Assembly: GCF_009870125.1 (NCBI RefSeq)
Contig: NC_046680.1
Location: forward strand, 9,920,001-9,984,000
Reading direction: 5' to 3'
Length of the DNA: 64,000 nucleotides
Source of the DNA: Drosophila pseudoobscura
Taxonomy: Eukaryota; Arthropoda; Insecta; Diptera; Drosophilidae
Shown here: piece by piece, positions 15,316 to 28,100 of the stretch
How the letters are laid out: every line of letters starts with the position of its first letter
Numbering within the stretch: position 1 is the first letter of the stretch
Notes under the pieces: generated by a model
Told to the model about the DNA's origin: nothing
The model's input: only the letters and a program-made list of their open reading frames with translations
Databases searched by the model: none
Made by a program: the position numbers and the translations under genes

Positions 15316-17986
15316 TCACACCACACAGTAACGCATGAGATACTGACGGGCCTTCCAGGGGTTGCCATTGGCGCGGTAGATGAGATGCAAGTTGAAGGCC
15401 GTCTCGTGCTGAAGTCCCAGAGTATCCTCATACTCGGCAATCAGTGGATGATGCACGGCCAAAGCCTTTTCGTAGAACTCGACTGCGAGGTGGAGTATAT
15501 TGGCCTGATGGTAGATGCGTCCGATATTGTAGAAGATTTCCTGCTGGGCAGCGCATCTGGAGAAATCATCGCCAGCAGACCGGAGTTCTTTATAGCGCTC
15601 GGCAAAGGCCACCGCTTGAGCTACGGCTGCCGACTTCCGGAGCACCTTCTTCTGCAGGGCCAACTGATTGAAGACGACGGCTATGGAGAGCGCTACCAGG
15701 GGATCGGGATTCTCGCGCAGCATGGGCACGTACACGTTGAGGGCGTACTTGAATGAACTGCAGTTGAGATGGTAGTGGCCCAGGAAGAGACGCATCTGTT
15801 GGTCGACAAGTGGCTGGCGATGCAGGAGACGCCGTATGTAACGGCAGTACCGCATGTCCTCCCCCTTCTGGACGAGCAGGGAGAGCAGGTTCCACAGGTT
15901 TATCTGGTTCGGCTGCTTTGCGATGAGTTCACGCAGATACGAAAACGCAATGGCGCAGTCGTCATTGAAATAGCAGGCCAGTATCATAATCCTTTCAATC
16001 TCGTAATGGTAATACGTGAACCTCTTTGTGGTGACCATTGCGAAGCAGAGCTTCTCGGCGGCACTGCTCATGCCATGTGTGTGGGCCGTGCGCATCAGGT
16101 CCAGAAACAGATCGTACTCATCCTTGATGGTCAGATCGGAGGCCTCTGATGCGGCACTCTTGCCGGGATCCTAAAGAGTGTTCAATTGAATGGAATTCTT
16201 TCGGAATCGTACAAGTAAGTATTTTTACCTGCAGCTCCGGCTCTGTTGATCCCGTCGCCCCAGCTGCCAGACTTCGCATCTGCATAATGGCCTTTAAGCT
16301 CTCGGCATTGTAGGTACTTCCGCCGTTGGCCGCCGCTATCATTTCTTCGCGATTTTTCAGCTTGATGGAATGTCTACTGAGCAAAACATATCCCACGTCC
16401 AGAAACTCTTCGATGCGCCCGATTTGCTTCAACATTACGCATCTTTCGTAGAGCAGGCGAGCAATCAAGGGCTGGCCCTCGACCTCGCCAGACTGCTCCA
16501 AGGCCTCGACGGCCTCCTCATGCCGGCCCTGCTGTTTCAGAAGTGCGGACAGCGTGAACTTGGCATCGTAGCAAACGGGGGCTAGATGGACCACTCTCTG
16601 GTAGCATTGGATGGCCTCATTGGTGCGATTTAGCTGGCGAAGACACTCCGCCTGCCGCAGCCAGACGAAGGCGGGACAGTCGAAGGTATCGCCATCGGTG
16701 ATGGGACTCATAAGGGCTATGGCCTCGGCATACTTGTGCTCCTGCATCAGGGCTTCTGTGATGTCCATGTACAGCTCCACGCGGCCCACAGTCAGCGTGA
16801 TGTGCTCCTGTACATTCTGGATGAGGTAGCCCAAGAGGTGGTGGGCCCGCAGATGGATCAGACTCACACATAACTTGGCCCTCAGCTCGGGCGCGTAGTC
16901 GTCGGGTATAACGCAAAAGTAAATCATCTCCAGGCTCTCCTCCTGATCGTCTTCCAGCTCAAAGTTTGTTCGCTCTCTGAGGCAACTGAGCACCTTGGAG
17001 TATCGCTTGTTGATAATCAACAGTTCGAGATACATGTTGAGATCCTCCAGGCTGAAGCGGGCTCCGCATACACTGTACGCCCCCTCCATGGCCTCGAGAG
17101 CTATCGCATGCTTCTCGAGGACGTGAAAGAAACGAGCCACATTCTTCGCCGTGCTAAGGCACGTGCTCCACTCCTCTGGCGGCATCAGGGGCAGCATCTT
17201 GAGGTACGTGAACATGGCCGCATTCGTCTCGCCCATTTTCTCCAGCAGCTGCGCTTTTCGGAGCCTTAACAAGTAACCTTTTGGAAGCACTTTGATGGCC
17301 TTTGTATAAATAAGACGGGCACGGGCCATGTTGCCCTGCTGTACCAGCAAATCAGAGACTCTTATCCACATGTCGCGATCCTGAGGGTTTAAGTGTGCCG
17401 CGAGAGTGGAGAAGTGCAGGAACTTGACCTCGTCGCGATTTTCATAGATCTCGGCCAACGTGTAGAACGGCTCACTGGCCAGCGGGTTCTGGCGGATGAT
17501 CTCCATGCAAATTCGTTCGGCTGTCTCATACCGGCCGTACGCGAAGCTCAGGTTCGCCTCGCCCATCAATCCTTGCAGAGCGGGGCTCAGCTGGCTCTTT
17601 CGCCCCAGATTTCCGCCACCGCCGGAGCGAGTACCTTCCTGCTGCTGTCCCACCGGCGGTTTTCGTTGCGCAGACACTGTGGGTTGTTCCTCTGCTTCCT
17701 CCTCTCCATTATTTTCATCATCTTCGTCGCTGGGCTCGAGCTTTGTGCAGAAGTCTGGGAATTCTAGGCACTGCACTCCCTGCACATAGCGCTTGATTAG
17801 CGCTCCTTCCTCCTCGTAGTCGTAGTTCTGGTCACTATCTTCGGCCTCCCCTGTAGCCATGTCTATGATGTCCACAATCCTGAGGGGCTGCGTCTCCTCG
17901 AACTGCTCCAACTCATCGTCCGGCACATCGTTGGTCTCAATTTCCTCAATTAGAACGTTGGAGTCGGCCTGGTCCATTGTAAACAT
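15316..17986 (-). CDS. TFIIIC TPR subunit, GTF3C3/TFIIIC102 type
   Basis: Subunit of general transcription factor IIIC, which binds the A/B boxes of tRNA genes and recruits TFIIIB for RNA polymerase III. Two exons on the minus strand, 16229-17986 and 15316-16170, with a 58 bp intron; 870 residues, close to the vertebrate GTF3C3 length (about 886). The first 120 residues are strongly acidic. From about residue 130 there is a superhelix of TPR units (LMGEANLSFAYGRYETAERI; ASEPFYTLAEIYENR; MWIRVSDLLVQQGNMARARL; CYDAKFTLSALLKQQGRHEE), followed by further helical repeats to the C-terminus. A second ATG lies three codons downstream (17977), and either could be used. It is head-to-head with the helicase gene, with 473 bp between start codons. 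Confidence 0.9.
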
Positions 17987-18459
17987 TACACACCAGCAAA
18001 CTTAACCCCCTTAAACCCCCTCAAATTAAACAGGTGAACAGCGTGAGTTACGCCGCAGAAAATAATACTGAACTTTCTCTATCTATTTTTTTTCTCCGTC
18101 CTTTCTCTATACTTAAAAAAGGGCAACGATATTTTTTACCAGAACTGCGCTAAAGTTCTTCAAGTTTCTTAATATTCTTGGAATGAATTTTAATACCCAA
18201 TGGTCTACAATGGGTTAAGTTAATCAACAGGAGATCAAACAAACGGCCTTCGATACTATCGACTCGATACATCTCTAAGATAGTCGCAAGATGTATGACC
18301 TGGAGAAGGAGAGCGGAGCAAGCGCACAATGTGGCCGTATACCTCAAAGTTCGAAATACCGAAGAAGAGTTACCAGACAGAGCTAAGAGTTAACGGAACT
18401 TTTTTTTACTGAATGCTTATCGCGCAATCCCTGTTTTTACTTGTGTATTCTTGTTTTTA
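17987..18459. promoter_or_regulatory. Divergent promoter between the TFIIIC subunit and helicase genes
   Basis: 473 bp between two divergent ATGs. It contains pyrimidine-rich runs and the 95 bp dispersed repeat described at 18125. No perfect DRE, Motif 1 or TATA box is seen. Start sites cannot be placed from the sequence. Confidence 0.5.
18125..18219. repeat. 95 bp dispersed repeat, copy 1
   Basis: Aligns without gaps to 47811-47905, with about three quarters of positions identical by eye. Shared landmarks are ACGATAT, AACTGCGC, AAGTTCTT, ATTTTAAT and ACAATGGGTTAA in the same order and spacing. I do not recognise the family. Confidence 0.65.
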
Positions 18460-21148
18460 ATGGCATCAACGCGCATGCACGCAAGCGGGATGAATCTGCA
18501 ACTTGTGAGTGAGCATGCAGCACAACTAGTGGAAGCTCGCTAATAATGAATTTCAAATTATAGTTAGATCGGCAGCTGTCGCATATAGGCACCGAGGTGG
18601 ATTTTTGGTTAAAACAAACGGTACAGCTAAAGCTAGCGAAATCGGAACCATTAAACGGAACGAATGCCGGAGGAACTATGCCGGGAATTGTGATACAGCA
18701 CGGGTAGGTGAGGAGTACCAGGGAGTGCATTTTACTGTTTTCCATTCAATTTTTGCAGGTCATCGGGCTTTACGCGCGACCTGCCGTACTACGAGCCCAA
18801 TGCGAAAATGCTGCAGGCCCATACAAACAATTTTATGGACGACGATTTGACCGACAATGACGCCATCTTTGCGCATTATTTGAGCACCGAGAAGTTGGAG
18901 TTTTACAATGCGTCCTCGGTGATGCTGACTCTGCTTACTATCGAGGATGTGACTACAATGAAGCTGTACTCGCAGCTCACCGAGCCGGATGTGGCAGTTC
19001 ATAAAGTACATAGAAATGCATTTCGTGTCGCTCTCACTGCTAGAGATTCTGTCAATGCCGAGGAAGTGGTGTCCCCGGGAATCGATGAGATTGTCTTGAT
19101 ACCCAAGTGTAGTTTAATGGCCTCGCCGCTGCCAAAGGAGCTCATATCGGCCCTGTTTCCACATCCGCATGAGCAATTGCCTCTTAAAGATCCGATGCGC
19201 CGCCATGTGGCCAGTGTGGAACAGGTCTGCCGCACCAGTGTTCACTTCAAGTTCAGTAAGGAAAAACTTCCAGACGTCAATGTGTTGCAGTCGCAACGCT
19301 TTCATGTAATTCTCCGCTCCACGCGTATTCCGTTTCGCTTTATGTACCGCGCTGTCAATATGCTCCCGGAGATGCCAAGTCTCCGTCGTTACCTCTTTCC
19401 CTTTCCGAATTGGCTAACCACAATGATAGAAACTTCGAAGATTTCATTGCATGACTGCAATCTTCCATCTTGGATGCAAATCCAACCGCCGCCCCCGCAA
19501 GCTCCTCCAGCACATATTTGGCTGCTGAACGAGACCATAGGCTACAATGAAGAACAGTTGGAGGCGGTGCAGACGATTGTGGCTGGACCCAATCCCAAAG
19601 CTCCATTTATAGTGTTCGGACCACCAGGTAAGCATCAGGTATGCTAGCCACAGTCGCTAGCCACACAATTCACACCTTCTATCCATTCAGGCACTGGCAA
19701 GACCACTACCATTGTGGAGGCCATTCTACAGGTGCGCCTTCGACGACCGCAAAGCCGCATCCTTGTAGCAGCCGGTTCGAACTCGGCCTGCGACACGATT
19801 GCCATGAAACTGTGCGAGTATATCGAAGGAAACTTTCGGCTCATGTTTTTAAGGAAAAAGGCGCTGATCCGAATCTATTCACGCAGCATATTCAAGAAGG
19901 GACTGAAATTGGTGCCGCCCTTGCTGCTGAAGAACTCCAATTGCTCGGGCCATTTGTTCAGGCATCTACGAGTGGGTAATGTGATTACGTATACCATCAT
20001 CGTGGCCACATTGGTTACTGTCGGCCGCCTGGCTAACGATGGCTTTGGTGACTTTTTCACCCACATATTCATCGACGAGGCTGGAGCTTCCACCGAGCCG
20101 GAGACTATTATGGGCATTGTGGGTGTTAAACAGAACAAAAATTGTCATGTAATTCTGTCCGGAGATCACAAGCAGCTGGGAGCAGTGATCAAAAGCAGCC
20201 GGGCTGCGTCCCTTGGCTTGAATCAATCTCTCATGGAGCGTCTACTGGCATCGGATTGCTACAAGGTAGACGAGAACGGCAACTACGATCGCACCCTTCA
20301 GGTGCGTCTGCGTCGTAACTATCGGTCACATCCCGAGATCGTACGTCTTTTTAACGAGCTCTACTACGGCGGAGAGCTAATCGCAAAGGCTCCGGACGAA
20401 CAGGTCAACCTTGCCGCTGAATGGGATGTGCTGCCCAATGGCCAGTTCCCCATCATCTTCCAGGCCACACATGGAGCCACCGAAAAGGAGGAGCACACCA
20501 CCAGCTCCTTCAATTCGCTGGAAGCAAAGGTTCTGTGCTGGTACGTCAAGCACTTGATAAAAAATGGCCTTGGCCCAAATATAGAGGTAAAGCAGGAAGA
20601 CATCGGTGTGGTGGCTCCATACACGTCTCAGGGCAACCTAATCATTCGGAAGCTTAAGCGGCAGGGCCTCGGCAATGTGGAAGTTGGCAGCGTGGAGACC
20701 TATCAGGGCAGAGAGAAGCTCATCATCATTGCCACGCTGGTGCGTTCGTTCAGCAATATGGGGTTCATGCGTAACCCGCGTCGCATCAATGTGCTCATTT
20801 CGCGACCCAAGGCGCTGCTCATACTGATTGGTAATCCCGTCACTCTGCGCCATCATCCCGACTTCAAGTTCATCATTGATGAGTGCATCCAACATCAAAC
20901 GTATCTCTTCAAAAAGAGAGATTCATTGCACTCCGTGGTAAAACATGTGGCTATAAGCGATTTGGAAGATGGCAAAAATGTGAACACTGCAAATCCGAAA
21001 AAAGCCTTAGTTAAAGCCAAGCAAGTGATCCCAGAAATGGGTAAGTGCTTAAACTACAGTCTTTGATTTATTTTCCTATACCACCTATTTTACAGATAAA
21101 ATCTCCACCACCATCTGTGCCATGATGAATGCTTTAAATATATCATAG
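18460..21148 (+). CDS. SF1 RNA helicase of the MOV10/UPF1-like family
   Basis: ATP-dependent 5'-3' RNA helicase family linked to small-RNA silencing and RNA turnover (Armitage, MOV10, MOV10L1). Exons: 18460-18504, 18564-18703, 18759-19627, 19691-21040, 21096-21148; 818 residues. Motifs in order: Walker A GPPGTGKT (about 349-356, interrupted by the third intron within PPG/TGKT), motif II DEAG (about 480), SGDHKQLGAVI (motif III), RNYRSHPEI (motif IV region), VETYQGRE (motif V) and NVLISRPKALLILIG (motif VI region). DEAG rather than DEAD is normal for this group. The N-terminal third has no recognised zinc domain and is diverged. The first exon is only 15 codons; I chose the most upstream ATG, but two further in-frame ATGs lie within that exon. 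Relative to Armitage it is short. Family is certain; which fly paralogue is not. Confidence 0.88.
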
Positions 21149-22145
21149 AGCTGCGCTCTTCCCTAATCTAAATCAAACAGAATATTCTAGAGATATAAGC
21201 TAGGACTAACGGCTGCCGTACCCTGATAATTATAAGTGCAAGACCCAGAGACTGACTAGAACATTCCTACAGTACGCATCTGTTTGTAACCATTTACTTT
21301 AATTTTTTTTTTTAATTTTATTTGTATTATTTGTCTATCTGTAACAGTGGGCTGCCCTTGCTCTTGCGGTCTTTAAGAGCTGTAATAAGCGCTCCATTTA
21401 TTTCACTGTAAACGAAAGGAAAAGAACGTATTATTTGAGAAATTCCTCGGACCGGATGAGTCGTTCACATGAATGGATGTCGTTTGGTACGCTCAACCGG
21501 ATTGATAGTCAGATGCAATTGTTTAAGCATTATCATTTAGAGTATATATATTTAAGCAGTGTCTCTATATAATTAGTAATCAGATTATAAAGAATACAAT
21601 ACAATGGAGTTGCTGCGTTAGTTTTCGAAAAATGTTTAAAAATAGTTACGATCTTGCTTGCGGAGGAGCCTGTCATTCATTTAATTTTTTTGTCCATCGC
21701 CTACCGTATAAATTCGTTCAGTCTTTGTTAATCAACAATTTTACTTTTTTAAAGTGATTAATGGTTTACGTTTGTTTTGAGTCAGAGAAATGTGCACTTA
21801 ACGAGAAATGCAAAGTTAATTAGAGAAACCTCAATTTAATGAACTTCTGCAATGACTGTCTCCTTTCGTTCGATATAAAAATTTGTGTTCGCATTTTTGG
21901 TTTATAATAAAATATATATATTAAATATTATTATTATTCTGTGTGTAGGACATATTAAACGCTCTCCTTAGATGTCTCTCTTGCGTGTGAGAAACTACAT
22001 TTGGTATGCACTTATAAAAGACCCCGAACCCAGGAGGCGACGCTCTTCGTCAACAGCATCCATCATCAGGGTGAGTGTGTTGCGGTGTGATTTTGTGAGT
22101 GGGTGATGGGGTACAACAATATCTACGTGGGGTTAAGACCCGAGA
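21149..22145. other. Convergent 3' regions of the helicase and C2HC zinc-finger genes
   Basis: About 1 kb, AT-rich and without a credible ORF. It should hold the 3' UTRs of both converging genes; a plus-strand AATAAA occurs near 21905 and TTTATT motifs (minus-strand signals) occur several times. Nothing else recognised. Confidence 0.5.
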
Positions 22146-25100
22146 TTAGAGTATCATTCGCCGCACGCCGCACTCCATGCAGAACTTGGCGTGCTCGATG
22201 ATGAACCTGCCGCCACACTCGTGGCAGAACTTGGACATCTTCATACTCGAACTTAGGCTGGACGCGGAGTTACAGCTTAGCAGGGAATGCTGCGATGCGG
22301 TTGGAGTCAGCGACGCCTGCCCATTGTTGTTGTTGTTGTTATATACTGGCTGTGATTGCACCTGCTGTTGCTGCTGCTGGTAGTTGTAGTTGCTATCTGG
22401 TCTATTGTGCTTCTGTTGTTCCTGCGGCTGCTGCGTGGACATTGTCAGAGAGTGCTCCGATCCACTGGAGGATTCTGCTCCGTCGGTATTGCCATTGCCA
22501 ATGCTATTGATAGCCCCGCCGCCGCCATAAAGCCTCTGACGTGCCTTGAGAGTGCCATAGGCAGTGTGCGCCTGGGTCGAGACATCAGTCATGGCGCTCG
22601 GCAGCTTGGCACTGGCCGTGTGCGGACGCAGCAGATTCTGGTTGCGTGGTGTACCCGGTTGTAGGTCGCCGGACCGCTGGCGCGACAGGCTGTAGGGGGA
22701 GTTGGTGCTGCAATACAAATGAAAAACAAATTATTCAATGAAAGTCATCATGGCAGATTACTCACCTTCCATAGGCAGAGTCGGAGCTTAGCTTGGAGCT
22801 AGCGCCGCGACGAGACGAGTGGGACGAGGACATGGGATAACCATCGAGACTGCTTAGCTCGTCGGAATCCGCTGATGCTGAGGGTGTCAAGGGGGAGCTG
22901 GCCTTCAACTGATGCTGCTCCTGCTGCTGGAGCTGTTGCACTGGCTCCGGATCCAATTCCCTTGCTGTACCCTGCTCTTCGGGTCTTCTGATGAACAGGG
23001 TACGGATTGAGGCGCCGGCATCCTCGCCCAGTTGCCGAAACTCGCTCTGCATTTGCTGGATCAGATTTTTAGCGTTATTGACCTGGACGGAGTCGCTCGA
23101 TAATAGGGCCAGTCTGTTGGCATTGCCAGCCAACTGGCTGGCCCGATCATCAGGCCCGCCCTGGGCGTCGACATAGGCGTCCTCTGTATCGCTGATCTTT
23201 CTGAACCGAGCGTGCTCCGGCTCGTTGCCATTCTCTATATGCAGCACGTCGATGGGCGTCTGTGAATTGCCCACCATGTGGCGCAGCGAGTCGGGAGAAA
23301 TTGGGGAACGGCCGTGGGCATTTGTCTCCGTCTCGATGCTGATGAAGATCTCCCGCTTCTGCTGATCCTCGACTGGCCTCTTCCCCACCATCTGCACTGG
23401 CATCTGCTGCATCTTTTCGTCGTGGCTGCTACCACTGGATGCATTCGATTGCTGGCGCTGCATCTGCATCTGCAATTTCTCGCCTCCCTTGCTATTCGAA
23501 CTATTCGAGTTGGATCTGTGGGTGTGAGGGTCTTTAGTGGGCTGTGACTTGGGCTGAAGGATGCTACTGGTGGTGGCCGGTCTCAGTGTGGCTGTAGTGG
23601 TCTGTTGTGGTGTCGAAGTCGCTTTCTGGAACGAGCGTTGCCTGCTCGTCGTGCGATTCAGCAGGAATTCGCGACAATCTTTGAACAGCGGGAACTGCTC
23701 GTCGTCATTCTCGTTCTCGAATGAGGAGAGAAACTCCTCAAAGTCAAAGTCGTCGAAGGTGGGCATGTTGCCCATCGGCATGACCAGGGGCAGTGGATTG
23801 GCCAGTAGTTGCTTCTGCTGCTGCTGCCAGCACTGCTCGTCGTACTCCATTGAGGACCGATTAGCCTCATCGTCGGCGGAGCACCCCGACGAGGCATCGC
23901 CATCCTCCGGCGAGGCATCGTACAGAAACTGATTGCGTCCCAAGCGCATCTTTCGCTTCAGCAGATTCCTGGCCTCTCCGGACTGACGTCGGTCGTAGGT
24001 GATGGTCGACTGGGAGCTGCTCCGACTTCGGCTCTGCGACAGCTGCTGTGGCGTGGAACTGGCATCCGAGGCTACGCCGCTGGACACGTGCAGATTATCG
24101 CATGCGTTGATCAGCTTTGGGTCGATGAACTCTCCGCCGCCCGCTGCGGCCGGACGGCCAAAGCCGAAGATGCTCTCCAGCTTGATGGGTGTTAGGGTGT
24201 TCGCCACACCGCTGACGGGCTGATGGACTGATGGCGTCGCCGTCGCTGGTCTGCTGATGGGCTCCAGCCGCAAGGGGGTGGCAATGGGCTGGTAGTTGTT
24301 GGGCACCCTCTTCTCGTTATTCTCCTTGGCCGACACAGAAACTGGGGGTGGGGCTGTGGCTGGTGCTGATGCTGATGGTGTCACCGTGGTCAAGGTCAGG
24401 GGCGGCAGCTGGCCGGGATTGCTGGACGTGGTCAGGTTCTTGGCCGAGTTCTGCTTGCTCAGGTTGTTGCTCTTATCCTTGAGCTCTTTGCTGGTCAGCT
24501 GACTGGCGGCTGCCACCTCCGCTGCCTTGGCATTCAGCTCTTCCAGCTCGTGTTCGTATTTAAGGAACACCGCCAGGGAGTCGGTCTTGGCCACGTTGCG
24601 CCCGGGCAGTGCCTGAGCTGTGGTGTCACTGGCAGCGCCAACGCCCACCGGTAGCTTCAGCATCTGCTTGCGGTTGGACGTACTCGTATCCCGGCGGACC
24701 ACGCGTGGACTGTGGAAGTCGTTGACGCAGGCGGCGCGCACCGGCATCTCGTCGTACTCTTCCGGCTTGAGGAAGTTCGTGGAGATGGGGCCCTCGTCGG
24801 AGAGACCCCGCTGTATGGTGGGGCGATAGTTGGTCGCAAACAACGGACGACTAGGCAGCAGCGGTGTCCGCCGGGGGCCTCGTAGAGAGGAAGTGCGCCG
24901 GAAGTTGGAGGCAGGTGTGGGTTTCGGTGTGGTCGGCGGTGCTTTGCTGCTCGGCATGGTCAACGAGGTGGTCATGGAAAGACTTGGTGTGGCTGTTAGT
25001 GTGGCTGTTGGGGGAACCGAAACCTCCTCCTGCTCCGGCGGCGTGCCGGGGGAGCAAAGCTCCTCCAGCTGACGTTTGGCCGAGAGGAAGGGATCGTACT

Positions 25101-28100
25101 TGTCGCCGCTGACACTGACTCCACTGAGGCCGCTATGCAAGAGATTGGAAAGTGAGAGAAAGAGCCCAAAATGGTAGAAAGTTTCTGTGGTAAAGTTCTA
25201 ATGGTAACCCGCCCGTCTGTGCATAGCCTGGCTGTCGTCTGGGTGGAATGGCATGAGGAGGAAGAGGAGGAGGGTGAATCAGATTAGCAGGCTACAAACC
25301 TTTTGAAGGTGCCTCCGCGGCGGGAACTGGGAAGCGGGTGGCTGTCGTCCTTGGCAGGCGGCTCCTTGATGTACATTTTTCCATCCTCGTCCTGCTCGAG
25401 CATCACCAGACAGCGACTGATCCTGCTGCCGCTCTGCTTGGCCACAAGAGGCAGCTTCGTGACAGGCTGATCGCTCTCAGCTTCCACGTCGCTGTCCTCG
25501 ACCTGCGGGAACTCTCCGCTATTCGGACTGGACGTGCGTTCGAGGATATTCGCGGACCTCCTCATCATATTTTCCTCGCTCCATTCCAGCTCACTCGATT
25601 CGTTTTCCATTTCAATGACATCGCGCTCGAACTGCAGGCGATCGCTGCCGAGCTGCAGTCTGGGCAGCTTGGTATGGCTCATGGTGTGGCCGAGGGCCTC
25701 CAGGCTTTGCTGCAGCTGGGGCATGGGCAGGGCCCGCATGGGTAACGAGCTGTTCATCTCCATGGTGGCCTGGCCAGTCCGCTTCTTGGGCCGGCATACA
25801 GTACGCGTGGTGGTCGTTTCCATTTTGATTTGGATCTCGGCTCGCGGCGAATCGTCCTCGTAATCGGAATAGGCAACACCCGGTCTCCGCGACAGAGGCA
25901 CAAGGCTGCAATCCATATCATCTTCGGTCGATATCTGCATGGAGTTCGCTTTCTTAGTTGGCGATGATGGTGACGGGAACGAGGCTTGGGTCATTTCCTG
26001 CTCCAAGTTGCGCAACTCCAAGCTGGGATGCTCCCGTGTGCGGATGCGGCGACGTGCCTGCCGCACTAGCGATGTGGAGGAACGCACCTTCACTTTAACC
26101 ACCTCCTGCGGTGTTTCATCCATTTTAGTTGCTTTTACGATGGTCGTAGGGTCTGACGTGGGCAGCGTGTGGGTGGATGGGAGGTTGCTTCAATTAGCTT
26201 ATAGTTCGATAAAAAATCCTGGTATGAATGGGTTCTATTTTCTCAAAGTTTCTATCTGAAATCTAAATGCCATGTTCCTATAGGAACCTCTACAAGACTC
26301 CTATATACATATATATACTCGAGACTCTCGCGTTACCCTTCACTTCTCCCTCTAAGAACCCATCCATTGGATACCATAGCTGCACCTAGACAGCCACTTA
26401 TAGAGCTTAATGCATCGGTGATCTTTTTGGAATGCTTTTGAGGAGGCGGCGCGCATTAATTACGAACCATGAACAAGTTCCGGCTTCTTAGATCCGACAA
26501 GTACTCGTAAGCCAAGTTAATTGGGCAACTGCACGCTACGGTCAGTGGAACCCCATGGCATCCCATAAATAGAAGATATACCCCTACATCTGACTATAGA
26601 ACCCAAACCCATACCTTTTCGCTTGATCAACCGATTGAGATCCTCGAATTTGAGTGCCGGCAACGACATTTCCTTCTCGGCAGCATCGACCCTTTCCCGA
26701 TTGGTCATCCCTTTGCGGAGCCTGGCGACTGGCTTCAGCGGTGCCGCCTCCACACAGTCCAGCTGGAGGGTTTCACCGCTGGATTGGCTTCGCAAGCGAT
26801 CCATCGTTTCGGTGATGCGGTCACAAGTCGCGATAGGCTTGCGTTTGGCGCGTAGGACGCGCTCCTTTGGCGGAGCTGGGGCTGCCGGTGGATCGTCGTC
26901 TTGGGTCACGCACAAGGTGACTGTGTTTTGCGTGACTTTTGTGCTGGATCCCTCGGCCTTGCTGCGGACTGCGGGCGTCCCGTTCTTTGGTTGGGGCCGT
27001 GCCAGCTTCTTTGCTTTAGGAGGGCTGAGTGGGAGGAGCATGAGTGGAGTTCGCTGATGGATATATGTATATGCTCTAACTACGGTGAGGCGCAAGGCGC
27101 AGTACGAAGTATCTGTCTACCAGAAGGATACGTTTACAATTACGGATACTGGTGGGGATACGGGGGATTAGTCAACGACAACCAAAGCAACGACAGAGGA
27201 GCGATTGGGTTAGGTGTATCTAAGTATCTCTAGTCTCTATATCTATCCCTTGGTACTTACTTATCACTGTGCACGGACGAGGTCATGGAGGGGAGCGACA
27301 TCAGGCTCTGCTTGGGGGCCGTCATGTCGCCGGCTTCGAGCAGATCCTCGTGGTTGCCGGAGTACTTGTTCCGGTTGATCGAGCGCTTCGTCCTATAATT
27401 ATTCATTGCGAGTGGAAATTGAAACGGCAAACAGAAAAAAATAATTGGAATAATAAATTGGTAGTGTCTGTGTGTGTGGCAAGTGTGTGAATAGTGTCAA
27501 ACAAGAATACATATGTCAAAGGACATGTCATCGAAAACCAGGCTTACTTGAGATTGGGCGGCCTGTACTGCTTCCTGGCGTCGAGCCGTTCCTTTGCTTT
27601 CGACGTCTCCTGGGTGTTGGCCAGCTTAATGGTGGCCTGAATCGCTTTCTCCTTGCACCACTCCACATGCCGGTCGAAGGCCTTCACGTTGAAGTTGCGC
27701 TCGCAGTGGGGACAGTGCTCGGAGGCCACACCCTTGATACGCTTGGCCAGCGAGCGATCGCGGGCTGGTACATGGTTTGGGTCGCCTGCGGGCGATGTTG
27801 CAGCAGCTCCTGTTCCTGTTGCTGTGCCCCCCGCTCTACGCACGGAAGCTCGGGCCGTAGAGCGAACCAGATCGGTTTGAGAGTTGCGACGAATGGGCAG
27901 AGGAGAGCCCACACTCTGAAGATGCAACAGCATCCAGAAGGAAAAGAGAGAGAGAGAGTTGAGCGACGGCTCGATCGATTGGCAGATGGACTCACGTCTG
28001 TTGGTATTTTGGATCCCGTGCCTACGGGATCCCGACTCCCAGCGGTGGGGGTGTGAACTCCAGACACCTTCTCAGCATTGGGCAGGCCAAAGTTTTTGGG

